Assembly (NCBI GenBank): GCA_009787175.1
Contig: WRGM01000164.1
Location: 1-23,423, forward strand
DNA: 23,423 nucleotides
Reading direction: 5' to 3'
Origin: Candidatus Bathycorpusculum fermentans
GTDB taxonomy: Archaea > Thermoproteota > Bathyarchaeia > Bathyarchaeales > Bathycorpusculaceae
Shown here: one piece after another, positions 6,376 to 16,000 of the stretch
Layout: every line of letters begins with the position of its first letter
How positions within the stretch are numbered: position 1 is the stretch's first letter
Position numbers and translations under genes: made by a program
Notes under the pieces: model-generated
Told to the model about the DNA's origin: nothing
The model's input: the letters and a program-made list of their open reading frames with translations, nothing else
Databases searched by the model: none

Positions 6376-7185
6376 TCACATGAATACCTTTAGATAACCA
6401 TAAATCAACAGTACCAAACTTGTAGCAAATGTTACCGCCCAAATCTTTTTATCTACACTAAAAATTTTAAAGCCATCAAAAACACTAAATGGAAACAAGT
6501 TAAAAATTGATATAAATGCATTAATGTAGCCAACATATGCTAGAATAGGGCTGTACGACTGTAAAACAAATGCCAAAACAAAAAATACCGAAGCAAAAAT
6601 GATGTTTGTTATCGGTCCAGCAACTGAAATCTTTAATATACTTCTCCTGTCGGCAGTACCCCTAATCATTACTGCACCAGGTGCTATTATTTTAAACGGA
6701 AGAAATACCGCGGCAAACGTTAACAATGCCCCCCACACGGTCAAACGAAATTCTGCCCACAACCCATACCTTTGTGCTATAATCTTGTGAGCAAGCTCAT
6801 GAGCCAAAAACGACGCCATTAGACTAACAGAAAAAACCGCAAGCATAAGCCAAGTCCTATTGACTATGCTATACAGACCTATTGAAATACCAATACCCAT
6901 TACAAGTAAAGCTGCGATTCCTAAATGTTTTAATTCTTTTGGACTGAAAATGCCGTTTCGAAATGTTCTACTTGATTGCGGTTTAAAATTGAAACTGTAA
7001 TTATAGCCTCCACTGCTTGCACGATGTATTTCTTCTCTTACTGCGTTTTGTCTTTGAGTATATGCTCTGCTGATCTGTGGGCATGCATGGTTTTCTGGTA
7101 GGCGATGTTGACTGCAGAATTGTCCGCCACAGTAAGGGCAGCTGTATGGCATGTCTACTTCTATTCCGCAAATCTGGCAGTTCAT
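6376..7185 (-). CDS. AN1 zinc finger fused to M50 (site-2-protease-like) membrane protease
   Basis: The 269-residue protein has an N-terminal AN1-type zinc finger (Cys3, Cys6, Cys16, Cys19, Cys24, His27, His33, Cys35), a polar linker to about residue 80, then a multi-membrane M50 metalloprotease domain. The zinc-binding motif is HELAH (His129, Glu130, His133) inside a hydrophobic helix. The second M50 motif, NLFPFSVFDG, supplies the third ligand (Asp237), and AGPITN at 189-194 is typical of the family. Site-2 proteases cut substrates within the membrane. AN1 fingers bind proteins, often in ubiquitin or stress contexts, so the finger could recruit substrates (inference). A ribosome-binding site AGAGGT lies about 8 bases before the ATG, and a TATA-like AAATATAAAC lies at 7219-7230. 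All catalytic residues are present. Confidence 0.9.
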   Translation of the reverse strand: MNCQICGIEVDMPYSCPYCGGQFCSQHRLPENHACPQISRAYTQRQNAVREEIHRASSGGYNYSFNFKPQSSRTFRNGIFSPKELKHLGIAALLVMGIGISIGLYSIVNRTWLMLAVFSVSLMASFLAHELAHKIIAQRYGLWAEFRLTVWGALLTFAAVFLPFKIIAPGAVMIRGTADRRSILKISVAGPITNIIFASVFFVLAFVLQSYSPILAYVGYINAFISIFNLFPFSVFDGFKIFSVDKKIWAVTFATSLVLLIYGYLKVFM

Positions 7186-7218
7186 TGTTTTTACCTCTGT
7201 ATGAATTCGTATTTACTG

Positions 7219-7230
7219 GTTTATATTTTT
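7219..7230 (-). promoter_or_regulatory. TATA-like element of the AN1-M50 gene
   Basis: The minus strand reads AAATATAAAC here, about 35-45 bases before the ATG at 7185, leaving a short leader with the AGAGGT ribosome-binding site. The rest of the divergent gap to 7376 is T-rich and holds no gene. Confidence 0.45.
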
Positions 7231-7376
7231 CCCCAAATCTACAGGCAATTCTGGTCTATGTTTTTAGTATAAGCGATGCTTTATGACGTATTTTATGTGT
7301 TAATGGTGTGTTGTTGTTGATAGTTGTTACTAAATCTTTAATTGTTTCTTTTTTAATTCATTTTTGGGGTTAATGG

Positions 7377-8582
7377 TTGAAGGCTTTCAGTTTTGTGCAT
7401 GTTTCTGATTTACATTTGGGGTATTCGCAGTATGGGCTTGAGGTGAGGCGTCAGGATTTTGATAATGTTTTTGCTGAGCTTGTAGATAGGGTAGTGGAGC
7501 TTAGGCCTGATTTTTTGGTTATTACTGGTGACTTGTTTCATCAGCCTAGGCCTTCTAATGTTACCCTTGAGGGTGCTATACGTAGTTTTAGACGGTTAAA
7601 GGATGCTAATATTCCTGTTCTTACTGTTGATGGTTCTCATGATTCTGCTCCTAATACTATAACGGGGACAATTCTTTCTCCTCTTGATAGTGCTGGTCTA
7701 ATTTACCATCTTCCGCGTCATAGTGGTGCGTGTTGGCGTAAGCAGGATTGTTGCTATGTTTATGGTATACCTAATTTTCACACTCGGCATAGGACTCAAG
7801 AGGGTCTGCCTAAGTTTATGTTAGAAAATCCTCCTACACCTGATAGGGATGTTTATAATATTTTTGCTTTGCATGGTGCTGTAGATTTGCCGGGGGTAAA
7901 GCCGCCTTATATTGAAGCTGAATTAACGCCTGACATGTTGCCGTCGGGTTTTAATTATTATGCTGCCGGGCATATTCATGAGCGTTGTAGTGTTAAATTT
8001 AAGGATGGTTGTCTATTTTATAGTGGTTGTACTGAAACGGTAAGTTATGATGAGGCTAGGTATCCTAAGGGATTTAGTTATGTACAAGTGGATGAAAACG
8101 GTGAGAGCAATGTTGAGCAAATGGAGCTCTCTCTACCTCGGCAATTTATTATTTTAGATGAAAACGATTTTTCAGGTATGTCCCCTGATAAGGTAACTGA
8201 AAGTGTCATTCAAATGATTAAAGATGTTGATGCAGATGATGCTATTTTAGTTCCCGTAATAAAAGGCACCTTGCCTGCTGAGACAAGTCGAACAGAGCTT
8301 GACATAGCTCAAATATGTGCCGCTGGCGAAAAAGCTCTCTTAGTTCATCCTATAGTATTACTCCATGAATCCGCTATTTTAGATGAGGTTACTAGAAACA
8401 TTTTTGAAGATAATCTTAAAGACTTACAGACTAAATCGTATGAATATTTTATGCAAATTTTCAGTGAACGCTACAGCAAAGATGAGGCTGATAGGCTTGC
8501 TAAATCATCTTTAGCTCTAATTGAGCCTCTTACCCGTAAGCAGGACGATAAAGTTAGGCAAATTATAGAGGAGGCGCTATAG
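7377..8582 (+). CDS. mre11: Mre11 DNA double-strand break nuclease
   Basis: The 401-residue protein carries the Mre11 phosphodiesterase motifs: SDLHLGY (Asp11, His13), TGDLFHQ (Asp52), GSHDS (His88-Asp89), LHG (His166) and GHIHER (His199, His201), which bind two Mn2+ ions. The usual GNHD box reads GSHD; I recall this form from some archaeal Mre11 proteins. The remainder is the capping domain and a helical C-terminus that should contact Rad50. Mre11 is a 3'-5' exonuclease and endonuclease that opens DNA ends for repair. Translation starts at TTG, supported by GGGG about 7 bases upstream; the nearby ATG at 7373 is out of frame. It is followed after 4 bases by rad50. No HerA/NurA genes are present, although archaeal mre11-rad50 operons often include them. 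Confidence 0.95.
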   Translation: MKAFSFVHVSDLHLGYSQYGLEVRRQDFDNVFAELVDRVVELRPDFLVITGDLFHQPRPSNVTLEGAIRSFRRLKDANIPVLTVDGSHDSAPNTITGTILSPLDSAGLIYHLPRHSGACWRKQDCCYVYGIPNFHTRHRTQEGLPKFMLENPPTPDRDVYNIFALHGAVDLPGVKPPYIEAELTPDMLPSGFNYYAAGHIHERCSVKFKDGCLFYSGCTETVSYDEARYPKGFSYVQVDENGESNVEQMELSLPRQFIILDENDFSGMSPDKVTESVIQMIKDVDADDAILVPVIKGTLPAETSRTELDIAQICAAGEKALLVHPIVLLHESAILDEVTRNIFEDNLKDLQTKSYEYFMQIFSERYSKDEADRLAKSSLALIEPLTRKQDDKVRQIIEEAL

Positions 8583-8586
8583 TAGT

Positions 8587-10674
8587 ATGAAAATTGAAGT
8601 TGTTCAATTAGAAAATATTCGTAGTCATGTTAAGTCAACAGTGCCTTTTACAAATGGTTTTAACTGCGTTGTAGGCGGTGTGGGTTGTGGAAAATCTAGC
8701 ATTATGTATGCTGTTGACTTTGCCCTCTTTGGTGACTCTCTTACTAGAAGCTTTGAGTATCTGCTTCGAGATGGCGCTAACTCTGGTAGAGTATCTGTCC
8801 AGTTCTCCCAAAACGGTAAAACCTACAAGATAACCCGTGGCTTGCTCCGTAAAGGAGCCGGTATAAGTCAAGACTCTGACAACCTCTGCTTATATGAGGA
8901 AGACACATTAATTGCCAGCACTAAAAATGATGCTGTAGCTGAGCAAATAAAACTTGTAACTGGTTTAAACCGGGATCTTTACCGCGAAATCGTCTGGTTC
9001 CGGCAAGAACATCTTAAAGATCTCCTTGACGCTGCGCCTCGTGACAGACAAAAACGTCTAGATGAATTATTTAACCTCTCAAACTATGAAATCGCCTGGA
9101 ACAGCGTAGTTCAATATCAACGTGAGTATGAAACAGAAAAAAGACTATACAAACAAGATCCTGATGTTAGCAATATCGAAAAATTAGGCAATGACTATAA
9201 CCGCACCACAGAAGAGTTCACCCTAATAGAAATAGACCTTGAAGAATTAACCCAAAAACTATCCAACGTAAAAAATGGCCTTGAAGAAGCTGAACAGAAT
9301 CTTAGAACACTTGAAGAAAAAAAGCGGCAAAGCGAAGAGCTCAAACAGAGAGAAATACAAATACGCACAAATCTACAAAGCACAACTGACCACGTAACAT
9401 TACTTACACAAAAAGTTGAAAAACAAAAAAAATTACTAACCGACCTACAACAACGACAAACCAGCATAGAACCACAAAAAAACCTATACCTAACCAAACT
9501 CGAACAAGCAGGACTACCACCCAATCAGCCATTCGACCAAATAGCCCCATTTTTAGCGGTTTTTGATGACAAAATCGGCAGTCTACGTGGGGAGCAAGAA
9601 GCTGCAACTAAGGGTATACAAATAGACCAGAAAAGAACAAGTCAACTATCACATGAAGATAAATGCCCTCTATGCATTCAGCCTCTAACGGGTCAATATA
9701 AAACCGATCTTCTTAACAGAATTGAACAGGAAAATGCTGAGCGGCAAAGGACTATAAATCATCTACGACTTGAAATTGCTGACTTGCAAAAAGCTAAAAC
9801 TATTGCTTCAGACGCATACTTAAACCTGCGAACATGTTTAACAAGCGAAAAAGAATTAAACACTCGTATTAGTGAAGAAGAAAAAAACCTTATAGAATTA
9901 ACAGAAGAATTTACAACGCAACAAAAAATTGAATCTGACCAGAAAATTCAATACTCCCTTATACAAAATGAACTTGCAAACCTTGACGTGTCCGATTTAG
10001 ACACAGCACGCCTACATAGAGATCAAACACTTAAACAATACTACCGCATAGATTCTGAACTTAAAACTAAAGAAAACCGCAAAAAAGACCTGCTGCGTGG
10101 CATAGATGAAATTAAAACGCGAATAGACAATGCACAAGAAAAAGCAGAAAGAATTGAAAAACTCGAACGCATAATAGAACTTCTTGGAACAATACGTGAT
10201 GCATACCGTAGCATTCAACCTAAACTACGCAAAGAATTCGTTAAAATTCTACGCAACTCTATCCAACAAATACTTGACAGTCTAATAAGTAACGAAACCC
10301 CCATGATAAATATAGTAGTCGATGAAACATACACACCTTACATAAAAACCGAGTCAGGCAGAGAACGCGAAGTTAGTCTCCTCTCAGGCGGAGAACGCAC
10401 TCTCTTAGCTTTCGCTTACAGGTTAGGTTTAGGCCAATTAATTATGCAAACACAGACCGGACATGGTTTAAGCCTTTTAATGCTAGATGAACCTACCGAA
10501 AACCTTGGAAACGAAGACGGCAGCATTGAACACTTAGCAGAGGCTATAAGCAAACTTAGAACTATTGAACAAATAATCGCAGTAACCCATAGTGAAACAT
10601 TTGCCGATAAGGCTACGTATGTACTTACCTTAGAAAAAGAAGCTGGCATTAGTAAAGTGTCCATTGAACGATAA
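8587..10674 (+). CDS. rad50: Rad50 SMC-like ATPase
   Basis: The 695-residue protein has the Rad50 layout: an N-terminal ATPase half with Walker A GGVGCGKSS (about 30-38), a Q-loop region containing WFRQEHLKDLL, a coiled coil, a zinc hook at Cys360/Cys363 (CPLC), a returning coiled coil, then the signature LLSGGERTLLAF (Gly601-Gly602) and Walker B LLMLDEPTENLG (Asp634, Glu635). The coiled coils are short compared with the ~880 residues common in other archaea. Rad50 dimerises through the hook and uses ATP to gate Mre11. The ATG lies 4 bases after the mre11 stop, with GAGGAGG inside the end of mre11 as ribosome-binding site. Composition changes inside the gene from G/T-rich to strongly A/C-rich after about position 9100. 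Confidence 0.95.
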   Translation: MKIEVVQLENIRSHVKSTVPFTNGFNCVVGGVGCGKSSIMYAVDFALFGDSLTRSFEYLLRDGANSGRVSVQFSQNGKTYKITRGLLRKGAGISQDSDNLCLYEEDTLIASTKNDAVAEQIKLVTGLNRDLYREIVWFRQEHLKDLLDAAPRDRQKRLDELFNLSNYEIAWNSVVQYQREYETEKRLYKQDPDVSNIEKLGNDYNRTTEEFTLIEIDLEELTQKLSNVKNGLEEAEQNLRTLEEKKRQSEELKQREIQIRTNLQSTTDHVTLLTQKVEKQKKLLTDLQQRQTSIEPQKNLYLTKLEQAGLPPNQPFDQIAPFLAVFDDKIGSLRGEQEAATKGIQIDQKRTSQLSHEDKCPLCIQPLTGQYKTDLLNRIEQENAERQRTINHLRLEIADLQKAKTIASDAYLNLRTCLTSEKELNTRISEEEKNLIELTEEFTTQQKIESDQKIQYSLIQNELANLDVSDLDTARLHRDQTLKQYYRIDSELKTKENRKKDLLRGIDEIKTRIDNAQEKAERIEKLERIIELLGTIRDAYRSIQPKLRKEFVKILRNSIQQILDSLISNETPMINIVVDETYTPYIKTESGREREVSLLSGGERTLLAFAYRLGLGQLIMQTQTGHGLSLLMLDEPTENLGNEDGSIEHLAEAISKLRTIEQIIAVTHSETFADKATYVLTLEKEAGISKVSIER

Positions 10675-10683
10675 CTTTTTTTT
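10675..10683 (+). terminator. T-tract after rad50
   Basis: Eight T residues start two bases after the rad50 stop codon, consistent with an archaeal T-tract terminator ending the mre11-rad50 transcript. Confidence 0.45.
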
Positions 10684-10776
10684 GCCACTTTTCTATGCTG
10701 ATTTTCTAATGTCTGCTGTATGGTTTTTATTAATGCTAGATATTATTGTTATGTGATATTAGGAGGAAGCAGTATA

Positions 10777-11952
10777 GTGTTGAATGGAAACCCACTCGTT
10801 AGTATAGTTAGTGCTGGAATGTCAAAATTCCAAAAACACGAAGGTTTACTTGCAAGAGAAATATTTACCCTAGCCGCTCAAGAAGCATTTACACGATGTC
10901 CAAAACTGGAACCCAAAAAGGATATAAAAACAATGTTTATCGGACATATGGGTGAGGCATATGAACATCAGGGTCATATGGGTGCAATTCTTGCAGACTG
11001 GACAGGGTTACTTGGAATTCCTGCAACAAGATGCGAAGCCGCATGTGGCTCATCAGGAGCAGCATTACGTGCAGGTATATACGCAGTAATGTCTGGTCTT
11101 GCCGATGTTGTAATGGTCGGCGGCGTAGAAAAAATGACTAATCGTTCAACAGCTGAAGTTACAGAATATCTTGCAATGGCCTCTGATTATCCCTTTGAGC
11201 AGTACCATGGTATAACTTTTCCCGGTATATACGCGCTAATGGCAACACGTCATATGCATGATTACGGTACAAAAGAAGAACATTTTGCTATGGCTGCTGT
11301 TAAGAATCATTATCATGCAAGTCTTAATCCTAAGGCGCATATGCAAAAAGAAATTTCAGTTGAGACGGTAATGAATTCTCGTTATGTTGCTTGGCCTCTT
11401 AAGCTTTATGACTGCTCCCTAGTTACCGATGGTGCGAGCTGTATAATTTTAACTAAGCCTGAGCTTGCAGCTAAGTATACTGATAATCCTGTGCATATTG
11501 TTGGTAGTGGACAGGCTAGTGGTTCTATAGGTTTGTATGAACGTCAAAGTTTTACCTCTATCGCATCAACGAAGGCGGCTGCAAAGGCTGCTTATGAAAT
11601 GGCTCAGCTTTCGCCTAAAGATATAAATCTTGCTGAGGTTCATGACTGTTTTACCAGTGCTGAGCTTGTAGCATATGAGGATTTAGGTTTTTGTAAGCCT
11701 GGTGAGAGTGGTAAACTGTTAGAGGGTAATCAGACATCTCTTGGAGGTTGTATCCCTGTTAATACCAGTGGTGGATTAAAGGCTAAAGGTCATCCAGTTG
11801 GTGCGACAGGTACTGCTCAGGCATATGAGATTTATCTTCAACTTATCGGTCAAGCTGAACAACGGCAAGTTAAAGATGCAAAAATTGGTTTAACTCATAA
11901 TGTCGGTGGCTCAGGTGCAACAGCGACAGTTCACATTTACAGGAGTGCGTAA
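10777..11952 (+). CDS. Thiolase-family protein (archaeal acetyl-CoA acetyltransferase/SCP2-type)
   Basis: From this GTG start the product is 391 residues. Catalytic features are nucleophile Cys90 (EAACGSSGA), His289 (HDCF), His339 (GHPVGATG) and His374-Asn375 (HNVGGSG). The C-terminal cysteine of classical thiolases is replaced by the HNVGG form seen in archaeal and SCP2-type thiolases. It condenses or cleaves acyl-CoA; in archaea members feed acetoacetyl-CoA into HMG-CoA synthesis. I chose GTG 10777 because AGGAGG (10761-10766) lies 10 bases upstream and homology starts at once (NPLVSIV). An ATG at 10720 would add 19 unconvincing residues and place the ribosome-binding site inside the gene. 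The DUF35 partner follows after 3 bases. No HMG-CoA synthase is adjacent, so the pathway is open. Confidence 0.9.
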   Translation: MLNGNPLVSIVSAGMSKFQKHEGLLAREIFTLAAQEAFTRCPKLEPKKDIKTMFIGHMGEAYEHQGHMGAILADWTGLLGIPATRCEAACGSSGAALRAGIYAVMSGLADVVMVGGVEKMTNRSTAEVTEYLAMASDYPFEQYHGITFPGIYALMATRHMHDYGTKEEHFAMAAVKNHYHASLNPKAHMQKEISVETVMNSRYVAWPLKLYDCSLVTDGASCIILTKPELAAKYTDNPVHIVGSGQASGSIGLYERQSFTSIASTKAAAKAAYEMAQLSPKDINLAEVHDCFTSAELVAYEDLGFCKPGESGKLLEGNQTSLGGCIPVNTSGGLKAKGHPVGATGTAQAYEIYLQLIGQAEQRQVKDAKIGLTHNVGGSGATATVHIYRSA

Positions 11953-11955
11953 ATT

Positions 11956-12354
11956 ATGAGTACACAAGAATTATTCACTATAGAGCAATTCTACAAATAC
12001 CTCTCACAGGGTAAGCTAATGGTCGGTAAATGCTTAAAATGCAACAAAATACACTTACCCCCACGACCATTATGCGATAACTGCTATAGCACCCAATTTG
12101 ATTGGACACAAATTTCCAACAAGGGCAAACTCTTAACATATACAGTAATTCATATAGCTCCAACACAATTTCAAAACTTAGCCCCTTATGCAATAGGTAT
12201 TCTTGAATTAGATAATTGTCTGAAAATTTCTGGAATAATAAAGGATGTACCTCAAGAACAAATTAAAATCGGCATGACCTTAAATGTAGCTTTTGATGCC
12301 TGCGATGCACCACAGAATTGGCCTCAATGGTCTAAATACTGCTTAAAACCATAG
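11956..12354 (+). CDS. DUF35 zinc-ribbon/OB-fold thiolase partner
   Basis: The 132-residue protein has an N-terminal helix, a rubredoxin-like zinc ribbon (CLKC and CDNC, roughly residues 27-46) and an OB-fold (about 52-132) with GKLLTYTVIH and PYAIGILEL. This is the DUF35 (DUF35_N plus OB) architecture. In archaea such proteins bridge thiolase and HMG-CoA synthase and bind the CoA moiety, channelling acetoacetyl-CoA. It begins 3 bases after the thiolase stop, the standard arrangement, so the two products very probably form a complex. The family is clear; which acyl-CoA is processed is not. Confidence 0.92.
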   Translation: MSTQELFTIEQFYKYLSQGKLMVGKCLKCNKIHLPPRPLCDNCYSTQFDWTQISNKGKLLTYTVIHIAPTQFQNLAPYAIGILELDNCLKISGIIKDVPQEQIKIGMTLNVAFDACDAPQNWPQWSKYCLKP

Positions 12355-12366
12355 GAAACCGTTATC

Positions 12367-13015
12367 ATGGCAATGCCTAAAAACAAGACTTTTTTGTCTT
12401 GTTTCCTGCAGTGTCCTTAAACCTGAACTTCAGCGTCTAGTAGAGGAGGGTAAACTTGACGCTGAGCTTATTTTTGTCAGCAAAAACTTTCATGTAGACT
12501 ACTCCCTCCTCGAGCAGAATGTACGTAAAACCCTAGAGCATACCCTAAAGCGTAACCCCGATAGAGTTATTCTTGTCTACGGTGACCTCTGCTTAGGACC
12601 AGATAATGAAATGAAACATCTCGCTGAAGAATACAATGTTGTAAAAATTGATGCCTTAAACTGTATAGATTGTCAACTCGGCGGTAAAGGCCAATCTGAA
12701 ACTGCTGACCCTGAACATAAGCTAATGTTTATGGGTGTTGGCATGATAAATTTCTTCAAAGACATGAAAACACAGTTACTCAATCAGGGTGTAGCTGAGG
12801 ATGATTTCAAAAAAATGTTTAGCAATATTGAAGGCTTTGTTATTCTTGACACAGTTGATAACTCTAAATGGTGTAAATGCGAGCTTGAAAAATTGAATAC
12901 AGATGTTCAAATTGTTGAAACACGTAAAATTGGTGTTAAAAACGTTCAAACAGTAATTTTAGATGCTATAGCAGAAACCGCTAAAAAGTACCTTAATGTC
13001 AAAGACTCTGTTTAG
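12367..13015 (+). CDS. DUF1638-family protein with frameshifted start
   Basis: From 12396 to 13015 one frame encodes a DUF1638-like protein beginning CLVSCSVLKPELQRL, then VYGDLCLGPDNEM and LNCIDCQLGGKG, with conserved cysteines. That frame has no ATG, GTG or TTG before homology begins; its first ATG (12611) would remove about 70 conserved residues. The natural start is ATG 12367 (MAMPKNKTF), one frame away, which on its own stops at TAA 12418-12420. Removing one T from the run of six at 12390-12395 joins the two into a protein of about 215 residues. DUF1638 has no settled biochemical function; I recall members near corrinoid/methyltransferase genes, but none is here. It lies 12 bases behind the DUF35 gene. 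It may be a sequence error, a real null allele, or a recoded gene. Confidence 0.75.
12381..12404 (+). repeat. Perfect 9-bp hairpin with T6 loop at the frameshift
   Basis: AAACAAGAC (12381-12389) and GTCTTGTTT (12396-12404) are exact inverted repeats separated only by six T. The loop is the homopolymer where the DUF1638 reading frame breaks. The hairpin begins 27 bases after the DUF35 stop codon, so it could also act as a terminator or attenuator of the thiolase operon. Confidence 0.7.
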
Positions 13016-13088
13016 TAATGTCTAACTGTAAATATTAAAGTAAACATATAATAAAACATGCAGTACATATAATTTAAGGGTATACTCT

Positions 13089-16000
13089 TTGGCACAAATA
13101 AATTCTTCTCCATCAATGCGTCGTATTGACGACTGGAAGTCACGTTTAATAGATTTAACACGTAGAAACAATTTGCTATATTTCCATGCAAATAAACGTG
13201 GAAATCTATCAATAAATGAACCAGACGCAGAAACTATATTCAAAGAACTAGTAATGAAAAAGAAACGAATCGAATTTTTGATGCCACCTAAAGAGACTAA
13301 CGATCAAATTGGCGAGCCAATTTATGATTCATCTACTGATGACATATCTGAAACGTCTAGTTCAAAACAACTTGTCAGCAAAAATTTAACACGCATAGAA
13401 CTTGAACGTACTCTTAAAAGCCTTCAAAGACGCTCTCTACTCGACTATCGAGAACGAGGCGTTAGAATTCTCTATGCCGCATTTGGCCAATTAAACTGGG
13501 TTGACAGCGAAACTGAGGAAAATGTGCACTCTCCACTTATCTTAGTACCATTAGAGTTAGCACGAGAAACCATTCGTAAACCATTCGAAGTTTTCGTACC
13601 CCCTGTCGAAGAAGAGGTTGTTGTAAACCCTGCATTACAGGTAAAACTAAAAACTGAATTCAAAATCGATTTACCCCTCTCACCTGATGACTGGACCGTA
13701 GAGTCCATTGAAAACTATTTCAACACTGTAAGACAAGTAGTCACATCATTAGGCTGGACCGTTGAATCCAATGTATCTTTAGGATTATTCTCATTCCATA
13801 AACTCGTAATTTACAAAGACATAGAGTCAAATGCCGAACTCGTTACCCAACATCCTATAATCAGAGCAATCGTCGGCATAAAAGATGAAAATCTCGTTGT
13901 CGATAACCTCCCAGACGAAAAAGACGTAGATAAAATACAATTACCACAAAAAACCTACCAAGTCCTAGATGCTGACAGCAGCCAACGAATTAGCATCGAA
14001 TACGCACTCCGCGGACAAAGCTTTGTCATGCAGGGACCTCCAGGTACCGGCAAAAGTCAAACAATAGCAAACATAATCGCTGAATGCATTGCGCATGGTA
14101 AATCTGTGCTCTTTGTTAGCGATAAAATGGCTGCCCTTGAAGTAGTCTATAAACGCCTCAGTGAAGCGGGGCTAGCACATTTTTGTTTAGAGCTTCACAG
14201 CAGTAAGGCTAACAAACAAGAAGTTGTAGCTGAACTTAAACGCGGTCTTGATGAACATCTTGTACCCCGCAAATTACCCTCAGCACACGACTTTGAAACC
14301 ATGACCTCCTATCGCGGCGATTTAAACGGGTATGTTATCGCATTACATGAGAAACGCCCATATATGCAAAAAAGCGCCTATGACGTTTTAAGCATACTTG
14401 CCAGCCTTGAACGTGTTCCCTATGTTGCTGTGGGTTTAACAGGTCTTAGTTCTCTAACTCCTCAAAAAATAAGCGAACTTGAAGGCTTAGCTTCTGAATT
14501 AAGCAAAGTTTGGCAAGTAGTTGAAAACCCTGATTTCCCATGGACAGGTTACCGCGCTAGTTTTTACAATCTTGAAGTCCGCTCTGAGTTACTAACGGCA
14601 ATTGAGGTACTTGCACATACTGTTGAAGATTTACAGTTAGAAAGCGCAGATTATTCCCGTCAACTTGGTCTAATTTCTCCAGTAAGTTTTGAACGTGTAA
14701 AATGGCTACTTAATATTGGTAAATTCTTGTATGAAAGCCCTGCACCTGAAGTACAATGGTTAACTGGCAAAGATGCTGATATATTAATAGCTGAAGCAAA
14801 GAATTACAGTGAAATTTGTCAATGGGTTAAATTTACAAGAAACAATTTACTTGAACATTATACGCCCTCACTTTTTAATCTCGCCTTTGACAGATCTAGC
14901 GAATTGAAAAAGAACCTGCTCATCCTTGAAAAACTGTTTATAGACATAAACTTGCAGGAAACTGAATTTTTAAGTAAACAGGAAACACTTTTAGCTTACA
15001 TCCGAACCGCTCAACAAGCTGTTAGAAAATGGAGTGAAAATGCCCAGACGTTAGCTGATCTTTTTGGAGTAATAATTAATAATTTAAATATTCAAACTGT
15101 AAATCAGCTTTCAAAAATGGCCTTATTCTGCTTTAACGAGGATAAACCGGAGCTTCAATGGTTTGACCCTATAGTTTTCCAACAGGTATCTACGGCTGTT
15201 TTAAAGGCAAAAGATGCTTATCAGCAGTATAACTTGTTGAAGGAGCGATTAAGCAAATTTTACACTGCAGGCATTTACGCTTTAGACCTCGATGAGCTTA
15301 TCGCCAGATATAATGGTAGTTACCAAAGCTTTACTCGCATGTTCAGTTCCGGTTTTCGTAATGACCAAAAACAGATAGCTCGTGTTAGTATTGACGGTAA
15401 AGTTCCCCAAACGGTACTTGATGATCTTATTGATGCCCGTAAAGTAAAAATGCTCAACGCTGAAATTGAAGCGCAGGCTGAAAATATAAAGGGTCTATTG
15501 GGACGCTTCTATCAAGGGTATGATACAAATTTCCTAAGAGTAGAAAAAGCCCTAAACATGCTAAATGAGCTTAAAACAGTTACATGGGCAAATCCCTTAC
15601 CTGAAAAACTGGTAAACCTATTTACAACAGCTCATAGTCCCTCTCCAATGCTTAAGAATTTAGGTAATGAATTAAAAGACTCTATAGCTAAATGGGAACA
15701 ACAAACTAAAGATATATCTGATATACTTCCACAAAACTTACCCTATTCCGATTTAGCGATAAATCAAACTGCCTTATCACGGCTTGAAGAATGGCTTATA
15801 GATGTTGAAAAACAACTCGCGCCCCTAAGTATTCTCACAAAAGAAACTCTATCAACTGCTAAAACCTTACCAAAAACCTATAAACAACTCTTAGCCGATC
15901 TTGAAAATGCTGAAGAAGTGCGCAGAAAAGAAGCTGCTATAACTGGCGAGAAATCTCAACTTCAAATAAAATATGGCGTACGCTTTAACGGACTTGAAAC

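Noticed and set aside
10720..10776. Upstream ATG start for the thiolase
   Set aside because: It adds 19 residues not resembling thiolases and would place the AGGAGG ribosome-binding site inside the coding region; GTG 10777 fits better.
12611..13015. Starting the DUF1638 gene at the first in-frame ATG
   Set aside because: About 70 upstream residues in the same frame match the family (SCSVLKPEL, VYGDLC), so this would be a truncated call.
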